Below are positions 1 to 12,590 of a stretch of DNA of 64,000 bases, one piece after another. The notes below the pieces were generated by a model. That model saw nothing but the letters and a program-made list of their open reading frames with translations. It was not told where the DNA came from and ran no database searches. The DNA is from Topomyia yanbarensis. Taxonomy: Eukaryota > Arthropoda > Insecta > Diptera > Culicidae. The DNA lies in NCBI RefSeq assembly GCF_030247195.1, contig NC_080671.1, positions 414,046,044 through 414,110,043 of the forward strand, in the 5' to 3' direction. Positions within the stretch are counted from its first letter, which is position 1. Each line of letters opens with the position of its first letter. The position numbers and the translations under genes are program-made.

Positions 1-9
1 CACACAATA

Positions 10-52
10 ATATTTGGTAGGGGAGGGGGCTATCCCCCCTCCTACCAAATAT
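10..52. repeat. short G/C-rich hairpin
   Basis: Inverted repeat. The left arm ATATTTGGTAGG is complementary to the right arm CCTACCAAATAT, and the arms continue into a G-run / C-run stem around a short CTAT-type loop. It looks like the end of a foldback element cut by the window edge. Family unknown. Confidence 0.6.
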
Positions 53-66
53 GATCCTCCGATACA

Positions 67-1060
67 ATGAAGATCAAATGGAACACTTCCTCAAATTATC
101 AACCTTTTAGCGGAAGTAAAATAGACAAACCCAATGCCATTCGATATAGAAAATATCCTTACAACTCGACCGGCTCTTACGGACCGACAACAAATCGTAC
201 CATCACGATATCGCGAGAATTGACAGCACGATACTCGGACGTATCCGATATAACTAATGTTCGGCCAAACAAATTGAGAGTGACGGTAAGTGACCTTGAG
301 CAGACATATGGATATACATAAGCTTGTTATGCAGCAGTATCGTATCTACGTACCCGCCAAGGTAGTTGAAATCGATGGAGTAATCACCGAAGCGAATCTG
401 ACAACTGCGTTCAGCTAAAAATTCAGAGAATGTCTCCACCAGCCTCGTTTAGGAGAAGCTTAGCCGGGGCATGCTTAGTCAAACAACGTTCGTTTGAACC
501 GCGTTTAGTCTACCTGGTGGACTCTTTGAGCCGCAGGTCAATAACCACCTTCGTTGCAAACCATTCAATCATACGGCTCCCAGTTATTTCGATAAGGTAA
601 CCATGAGAATTTAGGTAGGGTTGCTGAAAAATGTCAATTCTGTGGGGAGACTCCGATTGATTTTTTTTTACATTTCCCACTTATAAATTGTGCGAGAAAA
701 ACCTGAAACGGTCCCTTAAGCAACACTCCAAGCACTCTCTTACAGAAATGCTAAAGAGAGTTGTGCTAGCGACCACGTTCAATTTATATGACTCCAAGCT
801 CAACATTGAAGGAGACAATGATGACCCAATTTTAGAATACTGTTCTGTCATTCCTTTGCTTCCAAGTAAATGCTAATACCACAATAGATTTAACTACGGG
901 TCGTGGTGGTTCGTCTCCATAAAAAAGTAAATGCTAAAGGTGTTCCTTGACAGGTTACCAAAAATAATAACTTAAGAAAGTGCTATGTTAAAACCGAAGC
1001 AAGGAGCCTGGAAATCTTACAAACAAGAAAGCATACGCAACACTACCGGGGACGTCAAAG
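67..1060 (+). pseudogene. decayed Jockey-clade non-LTR retrotransposon ORF1 (gag-like)
   Basis: No single frame spans this region, but consecutive pieces resemble mosquito Jockey-type ORF1. The open stretch 67-321 ends in NKLRVTVSDLEQ. About position 335, another frame reads YRIYVPAKVVEIDGVITEA. Around 485-670 there are remains of zinc-knuckle sequence (LRCKPFNHTA, then KCQFCGETPID). 688-876 reads KRSLKQHSKHSLTEMLKRV followed by an acidic stretch, like the tail of these proteins. The order N-terminal nucleic-acid-binding part, knuckles, basic/acidic tail matches the family as I recall it. Frameshifts and stops make it a pseudogene. It runs into the A/T-rich repeat at about 1.1 kb, and no endonuclease or RT follows. 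The assignment comes from recalled family similarity, not a search. Confidence 0.55.
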
Positions 1061-1239
1061 GATGGGTGAACAATGTCTGAAATATAACCGGTGCGTTGTA
1101 AAATGTTTGCATTTTTAATTTTTTACATTTTTTACTTTTTTTGCAACTTTTCCATTTTTCTACATTTTTACTTCTACATTTTTAACATTTTTACATAAAT
1201 TTGTTACATTTCTTACATTTTTTTACATTTTTTTATTTT

Positions 1240-1362
1240 CAAATGGTAAAAATGTAAAAAATGTAAAAAAATGTAAAAAATGTAAAAAATGTAAAAAATG
1301 CAAAAAATGTCAAAAATGTCAAAAATGTAAGAAATGTAAAAATGTAAAAAATGTAAAAACTT
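1240..1362. repeat. AAAAAATGT minisatellite, inverted flank of the main array
   Basis: About a dozen imperfect AAAAAATGT units. This is the reverse complement of the adjacent 1363-3960 array, so the two make a large foldback junction near 1362. The preceding 1100-1240 is irregular T-rich sequence with scattered ACATTTTT motifs. Confidence 0.85.
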
Positions 1363-3960
1363 TTTACATTTTTTACATTTTTTTGCATTTTTTACATTTT
1401 TTACATTTTTTACATTTTTTACATTTTTTACATTTTTTACATTTTTTACATTTTTTACATTTTTTACATTTTTTACATTTTTTACATTTTTTACATTTTT
1501 TACATTTTTTACATTTTTTACATTTTTTACATTTTTTACATTTTTTACATTTTTTACATTTTTTACATTTTTTACATTTTTTACATTTTTTACATTTTAT
1601 ACATTTTATACATTTTTTACATTTTTTACATTTTTTACATTTTTTACATTTTTTACATTTTTTACATTTTTTACATTTTTTACATTTTTTACATTTTTTA
1701 CATTTTTACATTTTTTACATTTTTTACATTTTTTACATTTTTTGCATTTTTAACATTTTTTACATTTTTTGCATTTTTTACATTTTTTACATTTTTTACA
1801 TTTTCTACATTTTTTTACTTTTTTTTACATTTTTTACATTTTTTACATTTTTTACATTTTTTACATCTTTTACATTTTTTACATTTTTTACATTTTTTAC
1901 ATTTTTTTACATTTTTTACATTTTTTAGACTTTTTACATTTTTTACATTTTTTTACATTTTTTTACATTTTGTACATTTTTTACATTTTTTACATTTTTT
2001 ACATTTTTTACATTTTTTACATTTTTTACATTTTTTACATTTTTTACATTTTATACATTTTTTACATTTTTACATTTTTTACATTTTTATATTTTTACAT
2101 TTTTTACATTTTTTACATTTTTTACATTTTTTACATTTTTTACATTTTTTACATTTTTTACATTTTTTACATTTTTTACATTTTTTACATTTTTTACATT
2201 TTTTACATTTATTACATTTTTTACATTTTTTACATTTTTTACATTTTTTACATTTTTTACATCTTTTACATTTTTTACATTTTTTACATTTTTTACATTT
2301 TTTACATTTTTTACATTTTTTACATTTTTTACATTTTTTACATTTTTTACATTTTTTACATTTTTTATATTTTTACATTTTTTACATTTTTTACATTTTT
2401 TCCATTTTTAACATTTTTTACATTTTTTACATTTTTTGCATTTTTAACATTTTTTACATTTTTTGCATTTTTTACATTTTTTACATTTTTTGCATTTTTT
2501 ACATTTTCTACATTTTTTACTTTTTTTTTACATTTTTTACATTTTTTACATTTTTTACATTTTTTACATTTTTTTACATTTTTTACATTTTTTAGACTTT
2601 TTACATTTTTTACATTTTTTTACATTTTGTACATTTTTTACATTTTTTACATTTTTTACATTTTTTACATTTTTTACATTTTTTACATTTTTTACATTTT
2701 TTACATTTTTTACATTTTTTACATTTTTTACATTTTTTACATTTTTTACATTTTTTACATTTTTTACATTTTTTACATTTTTTACATTTTTTACATTTTT
2801 TACATTTTTTACATTTTTTACATTTTTTACATTTTTTACATTTTTTACATTTTTTACATTTTTTACATTTTTTACATTTTTTACATTTTATACATTTTTT
2901 ACATTTTTACATTTTTTACATTTTTATATTTTTACATTTTTTACATTTTATACATTTTTTACATTTTTTACATTTTTTACATTTTTTACATTTTTTACAT
3001 TTTTTACATTTTTTACATCTTTTACATTTTTTACATTTTTTACATTTTTTACATTTTTTACATTTTTTACATTTTTTACATTTTTTACATTTTTTACATT
3101 TTTTACATTTTTTACATTTTTTACATTTTTTATATTTTTACATTTTTTACATTTTTTACATTTTTTACATTTTTTACATTTTTTACATTTTTTACATTTT
3201 TTACATTTTTTACATTTTTTACATTTTTTACATTTTTTACATTTTTTACATTTTTTACATTTTTTACATTTTTTACATTTTTTACATTTTTTACATTTTT
3301 TACATTTTTTACATTTTTTACATTTTTTACATTTTTTACATTTTTTACATTTTTTACATTTTTTACATTTTTTACATTTTTTACATTTTTTACATTTTTT
3401 ACATTTTTTACATTTTTTACATTTTTTACATTTTTTACATTTTTTACATTTTTTACATTTTTTACATTTTTTACATTTTTTACATTTTTTACATTTTTTA
3501 CATTTTTTACATTTTTTACATTTTTTACATTTTTTACATTTTCTACATTTTCTACATTTTTTACATTTTTTACATTTTTTACATTTTTTACATTTTTTAC
3601 ATTTTTTACATTTTTTACATTTTATACATTTTTTACATTTTTACATTTTTTACATTTTTATATTTTTACATTTTTTACATTTTTTACACTTTTTACATTT
3701 TTTACATTTTTTACATTTTTTACATCTTTTACATTTTTTACATTTTTTACATTTTTACATTTTTTACATTTTTTACATTTTTTACATTTTTTACATTTTT
3801 TACATTTTTTACATTTTTTACATTTTTTACATTTTTTACATTTTTTACATTTTTTACATTTTTTACTTTTTTACATTTTTTATATTTTTACATTTTTTAC
3901 ATTTTTTACATTTTTCACATTTTTTACATTTTTTACATTTTTACGTTTTTTTACGCTCTT
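1363..3960. repeat. 2.6-kb minisatellite of the 9-mer ACATTTTTT
   Basis: Roughly 285 tandem copies of ACATTTTTT with few variants (GCATTTTTT, ACATCTTTT, and 8-bp or 10-bp units). Larger blocks repeat too: a variant string with TTTAGAC, TTTGTACA and TTTATATTTTTACA motifs occurs near 1920-2100 and again near 2590-2940, so the array also grew by segmental duplication. Because 9 is a multiple of 3, every frame stays open and gives long Phe/Leu/His/Thr/Tyr/Ile-rich frames (up to 740 codons). These are translation artefacts, not genes. Confidence 0.97.
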
Positions 3961-6330
3961 TCCATTTTTTTCAAGCGTAAAATTTATTTGAATTAGTGCC
4001 TCTCCTATACGAATTTACTGGAACCACCAAAGGTACACTAAAAATCTATTGTCTGCGTACACGTGCTGCTGTGTAAACAAAACATTTAACATGTGATATC
4101 ATGGTTCTTGCTGTTAGGTTAACTTAAAAAAGAGAACGGATTATTTACTCCAAGCGACGCATTCGAAACTCCTTCCCCTCCGCTTAAGGGATCACCGAGC
4201 ATCGCTGTGCTTTAATTCTAAAATATTATTATCTACGGATGAACCATTTTCAAGTAAGCATTCATTCGAAACAAAAACTTAGCACCCGCCCAACCGCTCT
4301 GAGCTTTCACATCGAAGCTCTTTACAGAATCAAAAGAGCTGCCATAAAAAATACAAATCCGTTTATATCATGATTATCAAATTGCATTCCCTCGGATAAC
4401 AAAGAAGGTAAAATATATCCCAGCGGGGATTTCCGTCACAATTTTCTCCCGCGATACTAGGTATAAGAATAAGTGCACAGCTCCGACAGCGGATCCTTGT
4501 GGTCATCTCGGAATATTTCCACTGTTCCAAGGCGCGCACGGTTGCTTGGCTGCTTCGCGGTTTTCCTGACGGAAGAACGGCATGCAACCGTTTCAGAACT
4601 TGGGGCAAAACGATGAACAAAAACCGTCTTGATTTTTACGCTGCCCCGATCCGCGCCCTCGTGGATGCATTCCCGCGAAACCGGTTTTCCTTTTGTTTGA
4701 CTAACCAGCTGAAAACGAATTAATCCATTGGGGCTGCCTGTTCCTATTCCGTTGCAACGTAGCATTCACTGGGCCACCCAGGAAATGGTATAAATTCTTG
4801 CATTGCTAGCTGGCAGCTCAGCGTTTCGCTTCTCTGCCAATCCTTTTTTGTCTAATGAAAAATAAAATATTTGCCAACCGATTCAGCTAATCCGGTTTCC
4901 CACTGCAACTCTGGGCGGCAACTGAGCAGCGAGGGCCTCGTCAGCCGAGAGTGTAGGATTCCAATGCACCACCCTACTATCCTGTAAAAGAAGACCACCA
5001 GCAAGAGGTAGTACAGTTGTACAACAATGAGTGGAATTTCCGACGAATGTGCATGCAATCCCCAATGCTTCACAGCGGTGGGTTCGAATCATGGGAAAAT
5101 GGGGTGTAAGTCAAATTTTGAGTAATGTTTCTTCAATCTATTGTAATCTATGGGAAGTTATTATTTGCTTTTGTGATTCATTCTTGTGTTCTGCACGAGT
5201 TTGGGAGTTGCACCATTCGGAAAGACAATCACCGAATTCAGCTGTTAAAAAGTTAATTTATTAACCGTTTTGTACACTGTAGGTTCGGTAGGTTGCACAA
5301 TTCCTTCCATAGTCTGATTAGAATCAGCCCATGAATTAGTAAAATAAATATATTGAACACCTAAAAGAAATATAGCATCCTATCTCCTATCAGTAATTTA
5401 TTCGCCTGCATCAAAAAACAACCCAATTCATCCCACTGCGTGTTCCGCTGGGGCTTGAATCGACAAAGCCTTTATATGGAGTTTTTTTTGCACCTACCGA
5501 TCATGTTTTGGGGCAGCTTTTAGCTAATTCCTCTCGAACAAAATGGCCATGCATAAAATAGTAACACATTTCACCTAACAAAAAAAAACAAGTTTCAGAG
5601 TTTAAGGTGTTCAAGAGGGATTTCACCAACCGAAAAGGACTGGAGAGTGGTCAAGGGTTACCGAAAAATGGTGGCTAGTGTACCAGAACTCGTGCTGGAT
5701 GTTGTACTTCCCTGGTTATTGCTGCACAGGTAATGGCAAAACGTCCCGTTGCCAACGAACTACGCGGTGAAAGTTTTAACGGAGCCCCCTTATAACTTAG
5801 TTCATAATTAAATATGAACACGAATAAAATTCTCGTAAAGCGAGTTGAACTGTTTTACTGTTGTCTGATGACAATCAGATACATTTAGATTGGAAAATGC
5901 TTCCAGATGGTGGTTGAGATGGAACCCAGTTTGCTTGGCCGCTTTGCTACCTTCAGGTGCAAAATCTAAACTACATAATGCACTTCGCGATTTACTAGTG
6001 CTTTTTATTGTATGGTACATAATTCAATAATGTTTCCAAAACTGAAAGATTTACATTTTTCTTTATTGGGCTGGAATCTGCAAGAATAAGTGGAAGAAAT
6101 CATTTTACAGCTGAAGCCACAATATTAGTTCGGTTGACACCATGACTATTGGATCAGGAGTGGATTTTGGACTTCTTTGTAGCATAACCGTATTTGTTTT
6201 TATGTAGAGCTGAGCTTTGAATTTTATGAGCTGTTACAGTTGCTTATACATACTCCCTAAAGGTGCTAAATTGGGGTAAACCCCCTAATTTATGCAATTG
6301 GTGCATAAACCAACTTAAAGTTAAGATTGA
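3961..6330. other. no gene recognised
   Basis: Unique-looking A/T-rich sequence with short open stretches on both strands, none with recognisable motifs. A somewhat GC-richer patch lies at 4440-4760. No RNA gene or clear repeat structure was seen. Confidence 0.5.
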
Positions 6331-6334
6331 TGTT

Positions 6335-6496
6335 GTGTGTTTCGGATTCTCCTCGTCAGTACCTAATAGCTGACTGGGTCGCTAAGTAGACACTAAAGCA
6401 AAAAAACAAGGTGCGTGTCATTTTTTTGGATTTACTGTCTACTTCGCGGCCCAGTCAGCTGTTAGGTACTGACGAGGAGCATCCGAAACACAAAAC
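6335..6496. mobile_element. foldback / MITE-like inverted repeat
   Basis: Two arms of about 70 bp, 6335-6405 and 6421-6496, are reverse complements with a few mismatches. Shared blocks include CCTCGTCAGTACCTAA, AGCTGACTGGG and AAGTAGACA. The spacer is about 15 nt. There is no coding capacity and no clear target duplication. Confidence 0.8.
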
Positions 6497-6774
6497 ATTG
6501 CTACAGTTACTAACACAAGTTTATAAAATTTAAATATGTAGGTTTTCTCATAGGTGTACTAAAGATTGAGGTCTCGCTGTCCCCTTTTGGATTGTGATCT
6601 ACTTCCTTATCACTAGCACTCGGCTAGTGAGAGAAATAGATCCGATCGAGGATCAAATCCGCCTTTATTCATTACCTTTTGAACTAAATTCCCATATACA
6701 TTATTTTAGGCAAATCAGATAGTCAGTTGGAATGAAATTCTCGAATAGTCAAATGAAAGAAATTATGTAAAAAA

Positions 6775-6865
6775 CAGCCCTCCAGAGGCAGGATTCGAAC
6801 CTGCAACCCTTGGGACTCCGGCTCAATGCACAAACCCTTATGCCATCCCTAGTATAGGAGGACGT
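6775..6865 (-). repeat. tRNA-like sequence (tRNA fossil or SINE head)
   Basis: On the minus strand there is a B-box/T-arm GCAGGTTCGAATCCTGC with a perfect 5-bp T stem, preceded by an A-box-like GGCATAAGGGTTTGTGC. No acceptor stem pairs with the 3' side, and I could not fold a proper anticodon stem. It is therefore more likely a SINE head or pseudo-tRNA than a working tRNA gene. Confidence 0.45.
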
Positions 6866-6959
6866 TCATTTTTGGTCCTGATCAATCAACTTTCAAATGG
6901 TTTACAATATCGCCTTGATGTCAAAGAGAAAGTTGCACAAAAGCTTAAGGGCCTTTTGA

Positions 6960-7610
6960 AAAACCTATTATTGTTGATGGAGAAACGCGACTAACTTATG
7001 AAAAGGTCGTAATAAAACAAAATAATTGTGTTGTCAAAACAAAAGTTAAAATATCTCGAGAACTACTACATTTTAGAAAATTTTTGTTAAGAGCATTTCG
7101 ATTTAAAATGGCGTTTAGAATCATATTCAAAAAGAAAATTGTATTTTTGACTGCAAATAGTAAGAATTATAAAAAAAAATGTCAAAAGTTGTTGTTAGGA
7201 AAACTTTTTTATTGAAAGCTTCTCCATAATCCAAATACACTAAAAAGGTTGCTTTTACGTCTTTAAAACGATAAACATTAAATTTTTGACATTTTTGATG
7301 GGGTAACGCGAATAACTTTAAAAAAGAGCATAATTACACGAATTAATTGTTTTTGAAGTAGCTAAATTTCAAATATCTCGAAAACAATCGCATTTTGGAA
7401 GATTTTTGTTAAATGCATTTTGATTTTAAATGGTGCTTAGAATTATATTCTGTAATAAAATTACAATTTTGTATGTCGATTAGTATGAAATTTAAAAACA
7501 TGTACGAAGTTATTGTTAGAAAAACTTTTTTACCGATTTTTTCTCCATCATGCAATCACAATCAAAATGTTTCTTTTCTCTTTAGGTTTTCGGTAACAAA
7601 ATATAAAAAA
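6960..7610. repeat. diverged tandem duplication, period about 322 bp
   Basis: The block starting near 6985 (ACGCGACTAACTT, then AATATCTCGAGAAC, TTTTTGTTAAGAGCATTT, TTGTTAGGAAAACTTTTTTA) recurs in order from about 7305 with matching landmarks at a constant offset near 322. AT-rich and non-coding. Confidence 0.7.
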
Positions 7611-9060
7611 TTTAAAAAAATGGGTTTTATCATAAATTTTTGTTTTTTGAAAAATGACACAACATTTTTTTCAGTGTATATTTTGTTCAGACAGATAGTT
7701 TTGCTGTATAAAATACAGTAATCTAACAAAAAAAATTTGAAATTCGTACACGTAGAAACGTTTACGCCCTTTTGAAAAAGCGACCACACCTGCAGAGTTT
7801 CGTTCGAATCGACGATGGTCATATTTTGCGGTCGGCCAGTTTCTCATGGAATCCCTCTATAGCTACCTACACATTCGCCTCAAACATTTAACCTGAGCTC
7901 ACAAAGCAACATAAGTCAATGCTGATGATGATGGGTAGAGCGAAAGAGACAACTAGTACCACGACACTATGTTTACCGTGTTTTCAAGTGGAGCTCGAAT
8001 GTACGGGCGATTTTTTGTACGAATAATTGTGTTCAAGAATGTACACAAAAGTGTGCTGAAGTATTTGAACGGATAAGCTTAGTCGCGTGTTGGACGGTAC
8101 TAGGTAGCACACCTCCACAACCAGTATAACGGATTTCAAATTCAGTTACACTGGCTGTGAAAACAAACAGCGCAGTGATCTGCTCCGCCTGCCGTTCTAC
8201 AGGCAACTGAACTTGTCCGGCCAAATCCGTTCTTTAAATAGTCGATGATGACGTCATTCATAGAAGCGTAGTACGCTAGGTACACAAATCTGTCGTGCCA
8301 AACTTGGGAAGCGCTACCTTTTGTGTATAAATGCGCGATATTTTAACTAGGTTGTACATTATTTAAATTTTCAATTCTATTGGAATTTATTCTTAGAAGT
8401 ATTTCGGGGCGATATGCGCAAAAAAATTTAAAAGTTGTCGTGAGATGGCTGAATTATATGCGTTTAAAATTGGACCACTTTTCGTTACATACCATTTTGG
8501 TAGAATTTGAAAAGTGCATATCGAAAACAAAGACGTAGTCCTACGTCAAAAATCTCTTTGACCTACAGCCATGTACTGTTGAATTTTAATTAAAAGTGAA
8601 AACGGATCTTAATCTCAAGGAATCGACATTTATATAGTTACACCTCGTGAGAAACTGTGTATAGATAACGTTTGAAAGTTTAGCGCAGGCAGAAAATTTC
8701 ATTGCAAAGAACAACATGCCGCACTAATCGAATTTGACATTGTTGAAACCAAGATCCTGAATATATGGGTGACGATAAAATTAAGGCGTGCCTACACGAC
8801 CTAGAGCCAAATATTTTCGCGAAAATGAATTAGTCGTATTCCCATAAATGTCTGAATACATTGATTCAGGCCCGTGTGCAGAAAATTCTCTAGGGGGAAG
8901 CGGGGGTTGATTTTTTAACGTTTATTTTAAAAGAAACGTAAAGAAACCCTCAAACTTTGAATATTTTTTCAAAGGCCTGCACCTAGTCTTGTAAACCAAA
9001 CGACTCAGCTCAACAAATTGTGTAAATGTAAGTTATCGAGAAGGAGTGATCAAAAGACAC
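7611..9060. other. no gene recognised
   Basis: AT-rich sequence without recognisable coding motifs, RNA genes or clear inverted repeats. Confidence 0.45.
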
Positions 9061-9064
9061 CGCT

Positions 9065-10215
9065 GCATAGTGGTCGTAAACCCCAAAAACGTGAGCTTAA
9101 TTCACTAGAGGCCAAACCATTGAATATATTCACAGGGTATCTTTGGACGAATTGTTCGTAAGAATATTCCCCACAACCTGAAAAAAATTAAACTTAGGCA
9201 TGGCTTATTACGATCAAACTAAAAAAGCTTTTTATGGTGACGAGGTTCAAAGTTGTTGTCTTCGACAAAGTTTTAGACATGCTCGCAATGAAGAATTTTG
9301 TTGAACAACTTGAACTAGCAGGACTTATTAATTTATAAAGCGTTTTCTTTGGCAACCTTAAATTTAGTTTTTTTAATATAACTTTTTCCATTGTGACTTT
9401 TCGTGTAAACCATGTTCCAAACAAATATGGAAGTATTAAGACCACATAAAATGGTCGAAGACTTTAAGTAAAAATATTCATTCGTTTCAAAGTTATTGAA
9501 GATTTTAACATTTTTTCCAATAATTCCAAATTTTTACGAAAAAAAACCGATTTTTTTTTTCGTTTATTTTTATATGGAAAAAGCAAAAAAAAACATTACA
9601 AAATGAGTTTACCCTATCCATAGGGTTCTAGAATGCCACGCATCAAACCTTTTTACCTTTATTATGCGTAGTCTGGACATTGAAAATAGTGCTTGCTAGT
9701 TCATTTTGGTTTGCACCTTTCTCTCTTATACGCAGTTGAACTTAATGTAAAAAAATTTAAAATTCTTCAATAACTTTAAAACGAATGAGTATTTTTAAAA
9801 GAGGTGTGCTCCACGCCACCGATTTCAGGTAAATTTTTTACATGCAGTCTTCAACAATATTATGTGGTTTTAATACCTCAACATTTGTCTGGAACATCGT
9901 TTGCACGAAAAGTCACAGTGGAAAAAGTTATATGAAAAACTCAATATAAGGGGGTTGCTACAAGTTCAAGTCGTTCAACAAAATTCTTCATTATGAGTAT
10001 TTCTAAAACTTTGTCGAAGATACCAACTTTCTACCTCGTCAGTACAAAAAGTTATTTTTTCTGGTTCAATCATAGTAAGCCATGCCTCAATTTAATTTTT
10101 ATCAGATTGTGGGGAATATTCATATGAACAATTCCTCCGAAGACACCCTGTGAATATTTTCGATGGTTTGGCCTCTAGTGAATTAAGTTCACGCTTTTGG
10201 CATTCCGACCGCTGT
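9065..10215. mobile_element. large inverted pair, arms about 440 bp
   Basis: Arm 9065-9500 is similar, by eye about three-quarters identical, to the reverse complement of 9760-10215. Landmarks in both arms include CACTAGAGGCCAAACCAT, TTCACAGGGT, AATATTCCCCACAA, AGGCATGGCTTA, CTTCGACAAAGTTTTAGA and GAAGAATTTTGTTGAAC. The centre (9500-9760) is A/T-rich. Either a long-TIR foldback element or two head-to-head copies of one repeat. Confidence 0.75.
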
Positions 10216-10965
10216 TAGTTAGTTGTTAAGCCAACTGACTAAACCTAAACCTCTTGTAGCTCGCAATCCTCATCCATCCGGGCCGTTAAGTACTGCTTTA
10301 GTAGGGATTGTGTTCTTGCTTATTTTTTTTTGTGTTAATCGTCATGTTTTTATCCATAGCTACTTTCCCTTACTTGCTGTCTAACCTTCGCAATATATCT
10401 GACCTGCTCAGGTTTGCTGCAAATATCGTCACCAATTGAGACACGAACCGATCCGGAGGTGTCGACCATAAGTATTTACATCTGTCTTCAATCATCTTCG
10501 CCGGGCTTCTTATCATTCTTGGTGCTAGTCGTTCCTAATTATCTACTAGCTTGCGCTTCTCGGCGGCAGTATTTCACCCTATACCGATACCGATTTTCGT
10601 GATCCATTTCGCTGCCACTCCAACGAAATAATCATCGGCGGTAAAATTTCTCTAGACAACGATATCCCGATTTTCTCTCACGTGTTTTTCCTCTATAGTT
10701 GCCGTTACTAGCCCGTTGACCGACATCTGCTGTCTACTCACTACTGTTGCTAATACCGAAGCTTGTCGAAACGTGAACCGATCCTTCAGAGAAGCCATCC
10801 AACTTGACATACATCCCTTTCCAGCCACCTTCGCAAAATTTCGTCCTTGGTTTCTTCATTGACTTGTTTCTAGAGTGACCGAACTCAAATAACATTTTAT
10901 GTGTCAAAACGGTTTGCAGTACATTTTTTTCCTGAACAGGTTATTAATAAATTTTTAAAAGTAAT
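10216..10965. other. no gene recognised
   Basis: Less A/T-rich than its surroundings. A short open stretch lies at 10414-10602, but no motif places it. Confidence 0.4.
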
Positions 10966-10967
10966 TC

Positions 10968-11038
10968 AAAACCCTCGTGGGGGACTTGAACCCCTAACCC
11001 CTCCCCCCTTGCGCACGGGCCTGCATTGATTGTTAAGC
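10968..11038 (-). repeat. tRNA-like SINE head
   Basis: The minus strand contains a B-box-like GGGTTCAAGTCCC (plus-strand B-box complement at 10982-10992) with flanking G/C runs able to pair as a T arm. The 3' part of a tRNA is missing. It joins directly to the repeat at 11036-11230. Confidence 0.35.
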
Positions 11039-11235
11039 CTTTCCAAAATACCCATATTGTTAGAGTTATCGAGAATATTGCTCAACCAACGAATTTTAAT
11101 AATAATGTGAAGCTAACTTTTTTTACGAACTAAATAACTAAATAACTAATCCCAAATAACGATCACTTTTTTACGAACCAATTCAATTTACGAGCCCCTG
11201 ATTTGGTTCGTATATGTAGGGTCCAGTGTAGTTTA
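11036..11235 (+). repeat. interspersed repeat shared with 44.5 kb and 47.25 kb
   Basis: The block ATACCCATATTGTTAG ... CTCAACCAACGAATTTTAAT ... AATGTGAAG recurs at 44563-44630. Its downstream part (AATTCAATTTACGA ... TTTGGTTCGTA ... CCAGTGTA) recurs at 47262-47320. The uninterrupted copy here shows that the 44.6-47.25 kb element inserted into this repeat. The end carries a small inverted repeat (TTTACGA / TTCGTA). Confidence 0.75.
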
Positions 11236-11884
11236 AGTGAAATATTTTAAGGGTTGAAAATTGTTTAAGGTTGAAAATATTAAATAAAATAATTCAAGTA
11301 GATACTCGATAGTTGCGAATTGATTGCATTCCACTTGCATACCAGTGACAAAAGTGTTAGAATAAATCTTTCAAAATTTATTTTTCGAATGTCAGATTTT
11401 CGAATTCGCTTAAAGCGAGACAACTTAAGAAAAAGTTTTTAATCCAGAACATGCCAGTCGCTGAATTACTATACTGAAAGATCTGTTTAAAATATGCAAG
11501 AAATTTCCTCCCCATCTGCCACCCGGAAGCTTTCTCAGTGATTTGATGGTGCGTTTCCTTCTGGTTTGTTTGCCACCGGGGACAAGAGTTTTCGTTACAT
11601 TGCCCCCCGCCACCACTTACTCTCGCACACACACACACAAAGTTTTCATGAACGTACGGCACGAAACTGTGTATCAAACAAACGTTCTGGAAAAATTCGA
11701 GCATCCATCCCGGGACGGGAAATGTTACAGCTTACAATAATGAACCCCTTTGTCGGTTTTCAGCGCCAGCCAGCGGAAGCAACGCTGTGGAGGGTGATGG
11801 GGGGGGAGAGCAGCACGCGAAGATTGTTGAGTTCAGTCAGCTGAAAATGGGACATGCGAACACGGTTCTGTCTCGTTATCGGAT
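11236..11884. other. no gene recognised
   Basis: Short overlapping open stretches on both strands at 11378-11844, a short CA run near 11625 and a G-run near 11800. No protein motif was recognised. Confidence 0.4.
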
Positions 11885-12206
11885 GCTTACCGATTGCAAC
11901 CGCACTGTTAAATGAAAAAGCGAAAGACTACCTTGAATGGTGCTATGGTGGAATGACATCTACCTTATGTGTCACTGGTAAAGAGTGGTGCCTGCTAGCA
12001 TTGTTCAACGCAGTAGTGCTACTGGCTGGATTCGAGATATTTCGTTTATTGGAGATACCCTTAACTTTACGGAATTTGATCTTGAATGCTTGAATATTGT
12101 GTCTCGTTGCAACGCTAAGAAATATAAGAGCGAAGTGATCAAGGTACGTGTAAACGACCTTCACGGATTTGAATCTGTTATGGAGCCAATATATAAAAAT
12201 CCATAA
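11885..12206 (+). pseudogene. possible LINE ORF1 fragment, unassigned
   Basis: The plus strand reads WIRDISFIGDTLNFTEFDL, then a stretch with Lys-Tyr-Lys-Ser and VRVNDLHGFESVMEP before a stop. The pattern (Cys/Leu-rich stretch, a basic segment, then valine-alternating residues) faintly resembles ORF1 proteins of CR1-like LINEs. The evidence is weak, and it could be chance. Confidence 0.2.
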
Positions 12207-12590
12207 TTTTGTGTTGATTTATGAACCTTTCGGTCCATGTTAGAACCTCGCGTTTTGATAAAATGTTCAAAGCCTCGATTTTCTTTTGATTATATCGCCG
12301 TTACTATTTACTCTAGAAGCAATTCGCAAGAATTTTTGAAAGAAAATGTTCAAGGGAAACACTAGCTTTTAGCAACAGTGTTGCCAGCAATGCATATATT
12401 TCAAATTTTGAAAATTTTAATCCCACCGTGTTCTCGCATAAAATACTTATAACCTCAACTTAATATAATAGAATCCAATTCGAGTATACCGAGTTCCCAG
12501 AAATCATCGTATTGTAGACGGAAAATGAAGAAAAACTGCGTTTTTGTTTTGCTCAGGGTCAGGGTTTATGACCATTTGAGCTTCTTCATT

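Noticed and set aside
1383..3991. Very long open frames (181, 740 and 505 codons) rich in Phe, Leu, His, Tyr
   Set aside because: They are the translation of a 9-bp repeat in each frame; a unit length divisible by 3 keeps every frame open. No protein character.
6775..6865. Functional tRNA gene
   Set aside because: Good T arm and A/B boxes, but no acceptor stem or anticodon stem could be paired; kept as a tRNA-like fossil or SINE head.
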